This document shows positions 7,241-11,818 of a stretch of DNA of 11,818 nt, one piece after another. Both the position numbers and the translations under genes were made by a program. The notes under the pieces are model-generated. The model saw only the letters and a list, made by a program, of their open reading frames with translations. It was not told the origin of the DNA and did no database searches. Source of the stretch: DATBLE01 sp046734415 (lineage in GTDB: Bacteria; Actinomycetota; Thermoleophilia; Gaiellales; Gaiellaceae); contig JBKPRD010000293.1 in NCBI GenBank assembly GCA_046734415.1, forward strand, positions 1-11,818, written 5' to 3'. Every line of letters begins with the position of its first letter. Within the stretch, counting starts at the first letter, position 1.

Positions 7241-8424
7241 CGTCTCGGCTCCGGGGCGCGCAGCCACAGCGAGACGTGCGACGGCTGCATCGTTTCCGCG
7301 ACGACGCGCTGAAGCGCTGCGCCGAGCGTCGCGAGGTCCACCTCGTCGCGCAGGCGCGCGTTGAACTTCCCGAGCGTCTGCGCGGCGTCGTACTTGCGCC
7401 GGTAGAAGCGCCGGTCGACCGCCTTCTGGATACGGGCGCGCGCGGGACGGAACAGCGCCGCGACGGCGAGCGTGGACGCGGCGATCGCGAGATCCGACGA
7501 CGGGCTCAGGACCAGCTGCAGCAGGAGCACGGTCCCGAGGTAGCCCGCCGCCAGCGTCGCCGTCAGGGCGCCGTAGACGACTGCCCGGTTCACCACCGTG
7601 TCGATGTCGTAGAGGTGGTGCTTGAGTACTGCATACCCGATCGCGATCGGCAGCGCCGCGAAGCCCATCTGGCTGACGGCGGTGTTCGCGGTGCCGGCCG
7701 CGCCGTTGTTGGCGAGCGGGATGTCGATCAGGTACGTCACGACGTAGCCCGCGACGAACACTGCCGCGCCGAACGCGATCCACCTGAGTTGGACGCGGTC
7801 GTGCGCACTCGACCGGCGGTAGCGCACGATTACTGCGGCGAGTCCGCCCAGGAAGCCGACGGCTACGAGCAGGAAGGCGGCCGAGAGCCAGCGCAGCACG
7901 TGCGAGCCGAGCGGGTTGGTCGTGCCGGCGAAGCCCTCCACCTTGCCCGGCGTGCTGGCCATCCCCACGATTGCGACAGCGATCATCCCCAGCGTGATCC
8001 GGGAGAACCAGCGCCAGCGTGGTGATGGCAGCTCGCCGTCGGGCACGCGGAGCGGCAGCTGCGTGCCGAGTAGACCGAGCGCGGCCACCCAGGCGTAGGC
8101 GGGGATGTCGATCCACTCGGCAACCGTCTTCGGGAGCGTCCCCGTCTTGAGGGCCCATGTGCTGGCGAAGGACGACGCGATGACGAGCGACCAGAGCAGC
8201 CCTATGGTCGCCAAGAGCCAGCCGATCAGGTTCTCCGGCCGCCGGCGCGCGATCACCGTGCCGACGACGGAGAACGCGACCACCGGGACGACGAAGGCGA
8301 ATCCCTGAACGAAGTCGCGGGCGGGGCGGCCTGGCGTGGCCACAGCTGTGACGGTCGCAACGATCAGCAGCAGCGTCGTGGCCGCGGCCATGGCGGCGAC
8401 CAGGCGCGGTCGCGGACGGGTCAC
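7237..8424 (-). CDS. Multi-spanning membrane protein, sensor-kinase-like without kinase domain (paralog D)
   Basis: A 395-residue paralog and the first full gene of the operon. It keeps the family frame: RRPENLIGWLL (61-71), RVPDGELPSPRW (126-137), NPLG (170-173), LYDIDTVVNRAVVYGAL (271-287), ALFRPARARIQKAVDRRFYR (323-342) and RKYDAAQTLGKFNARLRDEV. It is the most divergent of the four in the core: HHLYDIDTVVNRAVVY replaces YRLYDIDVV(I/V)NRTLVY, and LRVPDGE replaces LLFPDGR. The tail HVSLWLRAPEPRR resembles that of A rather than B and C. About 10 membrane segments; no catalytic domain follows. The GTG at 8424 has GGGAGG 7 nt upstream and makes a GTGA overlap with a short upstream ORF. An upstream ATG in this frame was not needed to explain any conserved residue. 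Confidence 0.87.
   Translation of the reverse strand: MTRPRPRLVAAMAAATTLLLIVATVTAVATPGRPARDFVQGFAFVVPVVAFSVVGTVIARRRPENLIGWLLATIGLLWSLVIASSFASTWALKTGTLPKTVAEWIDIPAYAWVAALGLLGTQLPLRVPDGELPSPRWRWFSRITLGMIAVAIVGMASTPGKVEGFAGTTNPLGSHVLRWLSAAFLLVAVGFLGGLAAVIVRYRRSSAHDRVQLRWIAFGAAVFVAGYVVTYLIDIPLANNGAAGTANTAVSQMGFAALPIAIGYAVLKHHLYDIDTVVNRAVVYGALTATLAAGYLGTVLLLQLVLSPSSDLAIAASTLAVAALFRPARARIQKAVDRRFYRRKYDAAQTLGKFNARLRDEVDLATLGAALQRVVAETMQPSHVSLWLRAPEPRR
7249..7252 (-). promoter_or_regulatory. Ribosome binding site supporting the TTG start of paralog C
   Basis: GGAG on the minus strand, 8 nt before the TTG at 7240 and within the last codons of paralog D. It supports the coupled TTG start over the much longer open frame. 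Confidence 0.55.
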
Positions 8425-8504
8425 CGGGTCGCCTCCCGCAGGGTTCCCAGCACGAGCAACAGGCAGGTGCCCCGGGTGAAGCCGGCCAGACGGCGCGTGG
8501 TCAT
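8421..8504 (-). CDS. Possible 27-residue leader ORF coupled to paralog D
   Basis: An ATG at 8502-8504 opens 27 codons that end in a TGA overlapping the GTG of paralog D as GTGA, the same 4-nt junction used by the next four gene pairs. The peptide starts MTTRRLAGFTRG, has a short hydrophobic run CLLLVLG (14-20), and ends TLREATR. Its last codons contain the GGGAGG ribosome site of paralog D. No good ribosome site precedes its own ATG. If the promoter proposed at 8517-8545 is right, transcription would start only a few bases before the ATG, so initiation could be near-leaderless. No similarity recognised. It may be a coupling or regulatory leader, or a chance ORF. Confidence 0.35.
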   Translation of the reverse strand: MTTRRLAGFTRGTCLLLVLGTLREATR

Positions 8505-8516
8505 GAGCCGTTCGCC

Positions 8517-8545
8517 ATTCTCTTACGAGCCTCGCGCTGCGGCAA
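8517..8545 (-). promoter_or_regulatory. Candidate promoter of the leftward operon
   Basis: Reading leftward: TTGCCG (complement of 8540-8545), a 17-bp spacer, then GAGAAT (8517-8522). Each hexamer matches four of six sigma-70 consensus bases. It lies just before the short ORF starting at 8504. Judged by eye only. Confidence 0.35.
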
Positions 8546-8614
8546 GCGTCCCGGCGTGGATCGGCCTGCAGGAGTCACGGCCTCGGATCCTGGCGCCTCG
8601 CCGTCCGCGATCCG

Positions 8615-8644
8615 TTACGAAACCGTCTCCCGCGCGCGTATCGT
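8615..8644 (+). promoter_or_regulatory. Candidate promoter of the AfsR-like regulator gene
   Basis: TTACGA (8615-8620), an 18-bp spacer and TATCGT (8639-8644), 6 bp before the GTG at 8651. No Shine-Dalgarno sequence precedes that GTG. The -10-like element at this distance fits a leaderless transcript, which is common in Actinobacteria. The -35 match is weak. Confidence 0.35.
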
Positions 8645-8650
8645 GGCGCC

Positions 8651-11479
8651 GTGGCGCTTGTGATCAGGTTGCTTGGTCCTCCGCGCGTGGAACGCGACGG
8701 GCAGCCGGTGACCTTCGATACGCGCAAGGCCCTGGCGCTCCTTGCGCATCTGAGCCTCGCCGAGCGGCCGCGCTCGCGCGAGTCGCTCTGCGCGCTGCTG
8801 TGGCCGGCCCACGACCCGGAGCGCGGGAGGGGCGCCCTCCGGCGCACGCTCTCGACGCTTCGGCAGGGGATCGGCGACGACTGGATCGACGCCGTCGGCG
8901 ACAGCCTCGCGCTCCGGCGATCCGCCGGGTTCGAGCTGGACGTGGAGAACTTCAGGGCCCTGGCGGCGGACGGCGCCACGCGCGAGCGCTTGAGCGCGGC
9001 CGCCGCGCTCTTCGCCGCGGATTTCCTCGAGGGATTCTCGCTGCGTGACAGCCCCGAGTTCGACCACTGGCAGGCCGCCGAGGCCGACCGCCTCGAACGC
9101 GAGCTCGGCTCGGTGCTGCGCCGCCTCGTCGAGCAGCTGGTCACCGCCGCTGAGTTCGAGCAGGCGATTCCGCACGCGCGCCGCTGGCTCGAGCTCGATC
9201 CGCTGCACGAGCCGGCTCACCGCGAGCTGATACGCCTGTATGCCTGGACCGGCGACCGGGCCGCTGCCTTCGAGCAGTACCGGACGTGTGTACGCACGCT
9301 GAGCCAGGAGCTCGGGGTCGCCCCGCTCGAAGAGACGGCCCTCCTCTACGAACAGGTCAGCGAAGGCCGCCTCGCCCCCCCGCGTGCCGAGAGCGCGGTC
9401 GGGGTCGCGCCACCATCGACGGTGGGCGGAGCCCCGCCTGAGCTTCCCCTCGTCGGACGAGCCGACGAGCTTGCCGCACTCCTCGCCGCCCATGCTGCGG
9501 CGACGCCGCACGGTCGCCTCGCAGTCATCGAGGGCGAGCCGGGGATCGGCAAGACGCGGCTGGCGCGCGAGCTTTCCGACAGGACCGCGGCCGCAGGGGC
9601 GACCGTGCTGGCCGCACGCTGCCACGACGACGAGGCCGGACTGCCGTACGGACCGATCGTCGAGCTGCTGCGCGACGCCGTTGGGTCCGAGCAGGGCGGC
9701 TGGCCGGATCTCATCGCTCCGCAGCACCTCACCGATGCGTCCCTGCTCCTGCCCGAGCTCGCAGGATTGCGCTCCCTCGCCGCCGATGCGCCCCCACTCG
9801 GCGGGCCGGGCGCGCAGGTGCGGCTGCTCGAGGGAGTCGCGGCCGTGATCAGCGCCGTATGCGCCGGCAGCGAGCCCGGGCTCCTCTGGCTCGACGACGT
9901 GCACGCTGCGGACGCGGCGACTCTCGACGTGATCTCGTACCTCGGGCGCCGGCTCGGGGGGCGCGCGTTGCTAATCGTGCTGACGTGGCGCAGCGAGGCG
10001 GTTGCGCCGGGCGATCGGCTGCGGCGCCTCGCTGGGGACCTGTTGCGAGATGGACGGGCCACGATCGTCAGACCCGGCCGGCTCACGGAGAGCCAGGTCG
10101 CGGCGCTCGTCCGCGCCCTGTATCCGGATTCGGCCGAGCAGGACCTCGAGCGGCGCGTCTACGTCGACAGCGAAGGCCTGCCGCTCTTCGTGGCCGAGCA
10201 GCTGGCGGCCCTGCACGCGGGCTACGCCGAACTCGAGGACGGATTGCCTGCCGAGGTGCGCAGCGTCTTGGACGCCCGCCTGAGCGGATTGAGCGACGTC
10301 GCGCGGCAGGTGCTTGGCGCCGCTTCGGCGATCGGGCGGTCATTCGACCTCGACAGCGTGCGTCAGGCGAGCGGGCGCAGCGACGAGGAAGCGGTGACCG
10401 CGCTCGAAGAGCTCGTCGGCCGGGGCCTGGTCCGCGAGCTCCCGGGAATGGAGCCCGCCTACGACTTCTCGCACGAGAGGCTTCGCGAGCGCGTCTACGA
10501 GCAGACCAGCCTGGCGCGGCGCCGCCTGCTTCACGAACGGGTCGCGGCGGCCCTCGCGCGCAGGCGGTCGGGCGGCGAGGCCGCGGCGAGCATCGCTCAC
10601 CATCTGCGCCTGGCCGGGGACCAAGCCGGCGCCGCCGAGCACTACCGGCGCGCCGCGGAGCACGCCGCGTCGCTTCACGCGCACGTCGACGCGCTCGAGC
10701 ATCTGGAGGCGGCGCTCGCCCTCGGCTACTCGGACCCCGCCGCGGTGCTCGAGCGAATCGGCGACCTGCGGACGTTGCTCGGCGACTACCGCGGTGCCCT
10801 GGCGAGCTACGAGAGCGCCGCCGCTCAGTGCAAGCCGGCAGCGCTCGCGGCGATCGAGCACAAGGTCGGCGGTGTCCACCTCCGTCGCGGCGAGTGGGGG
10901 CGCGCCGAGGCGCGGCTGGAGAGCGCACTCGCGGCGGCGCCGACCGAGGACCTCGGATTGCTGGCTCGCATCCACGCCGATCTGAGCCTGACGCTGCACC
11001 ATGTCGGCCGCGGCACAGAGGCGACCGCTTTCTGCCGCGATGCGCTCCTGCTCGCCGAGGCGGCGGACGATCGGCGCGCCCGGGCGCAGGCGCACAACAT
11101 GCTCGGCGTGCTCGCCCGAAGCGAGGGCGAGCCGGCAACCGCTCGCGAGCAGCTGGAGCTCAGCCTCGAGCTGGCGCACGAGCTGGGCGATCCAGCGGCA
11201 GAGGTGGCCGCCCTCAACAACCTCGCGCTTGTCGAGCGTGACGCGGGCGGGCTGCAGCTCGCGCTGGAGCTGACCGGCCAGGCGCTCGCGCTGTGCGCGG
11301 CGAGCGGCGACCGCCACCGCGAGGCCGCGCTCGAGAACAACCTGGCCGATCTGCTCCACGCCGCAGGCGACGACGAGGCAGCCATGGCTCACATGAAGCG
11401 CGCGGTCGCGATCTTCAGCGAAGTCGGCGCCGACGAGGCAACTCGCCTGCCCGAGATCTGGAAGCTCGTCAGCTGGTGA
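8651..11479 (+). CDS. AfsR/SARP-type transcriptional regulator: winged helix, BTAD, AAA-type ATPase, TPR
   Basis: A 942-residue regulator. Order: an N-terminal OmpR-like winged helix (about 1-95; RLLGPPRVERDG at the start, RGALRRTLSTLRQ in the recognition region); a bacterial transcriptional activation domain (about 97-240; ELDVENFRAL, LELDPLHEPAHRELIRLYAW, EQYRTCVRTLSQELG); a linker; an AAA-type ATPase (about 265-600) with Walker A GEPGIGKT (295-302) and Walker B LLWLDD (411-416); and helical TPR-like repeats (about 645-935; AHNMLGVLARSEGEP, AALNNLALVERDAGG, ALENNLADLLHAAGD). Known relatives bind DNA at promoters, with nucleotide and ligand or protein input through the ATPase and TPR parts. 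GTG 8651 is taken as start; GTG 8660 is in frame and also possible, and neither has a clear ribosome site. Divergent from the sensor/cyclase operon, so it may control that operon. No C-terminal LuxR helix-turn-helix is present. Confidence 0.9.
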   Translation: MALVIRLLGPPRVERDGQPVTFDTRKALALLAHLSLAERPRSRESLCALLWPAHDPERGRGALRRTLSTLRQGIGDDWIDAVGDSLALRRSAGFELDVENFRALAADGATRERLSAAAALFAADFLEGFSLRDSPEFDHWQAAEADRLERELGSVLRRLVEQLVTAAEFEQAIPHARRWLELDPLHEPAHRELIRLYAWTGDRAAAFEQYRTCVRTLSQELGVAPLEETALLYEQVSEGRLAPPRAESAVGVAPPSTVGGAPPELPLVGRADELAALLAAHAAATPHGRLAVIEGEPGIGKTRLARELSDRTAAAGATVLAARCHDDEAGLPYGPIVELLRDAVGSEQGGWPDLIAPQHLTDASLLLPELAGLRSLAADAPPLGGPGAQVRLLEGVAAVISAVCAGSEPGLLWLDDVHAADAATLDVISYLGRRLGGRALLIVLTWRSEAVAPGDRLRRLAGDLLRDGRATIVRPGRLTESQVAALVRALYPDSAEQDLERRVYVDSEGLPLFVAEQLAALHAGYAELEDGLPAEVRSVLDARLSGLSDVARQVLGAASAIGRSFDLDSVRQASGRSDEEAVTALEELVGRGLVRELPGMEPAYDFSHERLRERVYEQTSLARRRLLHERVAAALARRRSGGEAAASIAHHLRLAGDQAGAAEHYRRAAEHAASLHAHVDALEHLEAALALGYSDPAAVLERIGDLRTLLGDYRGALASYESAAAQCKPAALAAIEHKVGGVHLRRGEWGRAEARLESALAAAPTEDLGLLARIHADLSLTLHHVGRGTEATAFCRDALLLAEAADDRRARAQAHNMLGVLARSEGEPATAREQLELSLELAHELGDPAAEVAALNNLALVERDAGGLQLALELTGQALALCAASGDRHREAALENNLADLLHAAGDDEAAMAHMKRAVAIFSEVGADEATRLPEIWKLVSW

Positions 11480-11534
11480 GCCCGAGGGTTTGGCGTCGGG
11501 GGATCCCGCGGTACCGTGAACCCCGGAGCCGCCG

Positions 11535-11818
11535 ATGAAGCAGCTGTTTCTCCTTCGCCACGCGAAGTCGAGCTGGGACGACTCTGATCTCGCCGACCAC
11601 GACCGGCCGCTCGCGCCGCGCGGGGAGCACGCGCTGACGCTGATCGCCGACCACCTGGGGCGAGAGGGGGTCGCACCCGCGCTCGTGCTGTGCTCGTCGG
11701 CGCGGCGCGCGCAAGAGACGTTCGAACGGATCGCCCCGGCGCTCGGCGAGGGGGTAGCGGTGCAGATCGAGCGTGAGCTCTACGGCGCGTCCGAACAGCG
11801 TCTACTCGAGCGGCTGCA
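11535..11818 (+). CDS. SixA-like histidine phosphatase (3' end off window)
   Basis: The first 94 residues of a histidine-phosphatase-superfamily protein, cut by the window edge. The catalytic signature is LLRHAKSSW (6-14), with Arg8 and phospho-accepting His9. A second phosphate-binding Arg lies in CSSARRAQET (53-62). RHAKSSW is characteristic of the SixA group, whose E. coli member dephosphorylates the HPt domain of ArcB; relatives may act on other phospho-substrates. ATG 11535 has GGAG 6 nt upstream. The gene follows the AfsR-like regulator in the same direction after 55 bp that hold no clear terminator hairpin, only a weak promoter-like pair (TTGGCG at 11490, TACCGT at 11512). Co-transcription with the regulator is therefore possible. 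A functional link to the partner-switch operon is not shown. Confidence 0.88.
   Translation, partial: MKQLFLLRHAKSSWDDSDLADHDRPLAPRGEHALTLIADHLGREGVAPALVLCSSARRAQETFERIAPALGEGVAVQIERELYGASEQRLLERL

Larger units (their letters stand above)
1..8504 (-). other. Putative sensor / cyclase / partner-switch operon
   Basis: Nine genes, plus a possible leader ORF, all read leftward with almost no non-coding DNA between them. Seen directly: 4-nt overlaps at the first five junctions (8421-8424, 7237-7240, 6062-6065, 4854-4857, 3601-3604), a 12-nt gap at 3014-3025, overlaps of 14 and 8 nt around the STAS genes, and a 9-nt gap before the last gene. No room exists for an internal terminator, so one polycistronic message is likely, though internal promoters inside coding sequence cannot be excluded. 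The order is membrane sensors, cyclase, phosphatase/kinase, antagonists, unknown protein. This suggests a flow from membrane input to nucleotide and phospho-switch output, which is inference. Confidence 0.75.
8505..8650. other. Divergent intergenic control region
   Basis: 146 bp between the leftward operon and the rightward AfsR-like regulator gene. It must hold promoters for both directions. The two candidates are listed separately. TTACGA occurs twice, at 8523-8528 and 8615-8620, one copy in the spacer of the leftward promoter and one at the -35 of the rightward promoter. No convincing heptamer direct repeats of the SARP-operator kind (11- or 22-bp pitch) were found. Confidence 0.6.

Noticed and set aside
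5915..7312. A 465-codon plus-strand frame.
   Set aside because: Antisense to paralogs B and C, rich in Arg, His, Asp and Gln, with no recognisable domain.
7241..8158. Upstream extension of paralog C to a 698-residue protein.
   Set aside because: The extension is an Arg-rich shadow of paralog D. The TTG at 7240 gives a length and N-terminus matching the other paralogs.
3601..8424. The four membrane genes as degraded histidine kinase pseudogenes.
   Set aside because: All four frames are intact, end at the same conserved position, and have ordered coupled starts, which is not how independent decay looks.
8562..8583. CGGCCT repeated at 8562 and 8578 as a possible SARP operator.
   Set aside because: The 16-bp pitch does not fit the 11- or 22-bp spacing of known SARP direct repeats, and flanking bases differ.
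8615..9904. A 429-codon minus-strand frame, and 9859-11241 as a 460-codon plus-strand frame.
   Set aside because: Both overlap the AfsR-like regulator, whose domains are clear throughout. Their Arg-rich composition is that of GC-driven shadow frames.
11480..11534. GGGATCCC and nearby G/C runs as a rho-independent terminator after the regulator gene.
   Set aside because: The palindrome has no loop and no T tract follows.

Overview
The window is GC-rich, densely coded bacterial DNA with many GTG/TTG starts and short gene overlaps. It looks like a high-GC actinobacterium. The AfsR-like regulator, the SpoIIE/STAS partner-switch genes and the multi-spanning membrane family ending in RLYDIDVV...RRFYRRKYDA are all typical of Actinomycetota. 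The Thermoleophilia (Solirubrobacterales/Gaiellales type) is my best guess, from family resemblance only. No rRNA, tRNA, CRISPR array, insertion sequence or phage gene is visible.

Minus strand, right to left (8504 to 1): one long, tightly packed gene run reads as a single operon. It opens with a possible 27-codon leader ORF. Four tandem paralogous membrane proteins of about 390-420 residues follow (called D, C, B and A here in transcription order). Each resembles the membrane half of a sensor histidine kinase and ends before any kinase domain. Next comes a soluble, stand-alone class III adenylate cyclase catalytic domain. Each junction from the leader ORF to the cyclase is a 4-nt NTGA stop/start overlap with a GTG or TTG start and a Shine-Dalgarno-like sequence just upstream. 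After a 12-nt gap comes a GAF-like/SpoIIE-phosphatase/HATPase fusion. Two small STAS-domain anti-sigma-factor antagonists overlap it and each other. The run ends with a conserved protein of unknown function (DUF1990/SRPBCC-like) cut by the left window edge.

Plus strand: a 146-bp divergent intergenic region (8505-8650) separates this operon from a 942-residue AfsR/SARP-type regulator (winged helix, BTAD, AAA-type ATPase, TPR repeats). A SixA-like histidine phosphatase follows and is cut by the right edge.

How the parts may fit (inference): the four membrane paralogs could form a hetero-oligomeric sensor whose partner is the translationally coupled cyclase. The SpoIIE/HATPase protein and the two STAS proteins would form a phosphorylation-controlled switch on a sigma factor or another target not in this window. 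The divergent regulator is the natural candidate for transcriptional control. The unusual element is four decapitated sensor paralogs coupled to a cyclase inside a partner-switching operon.
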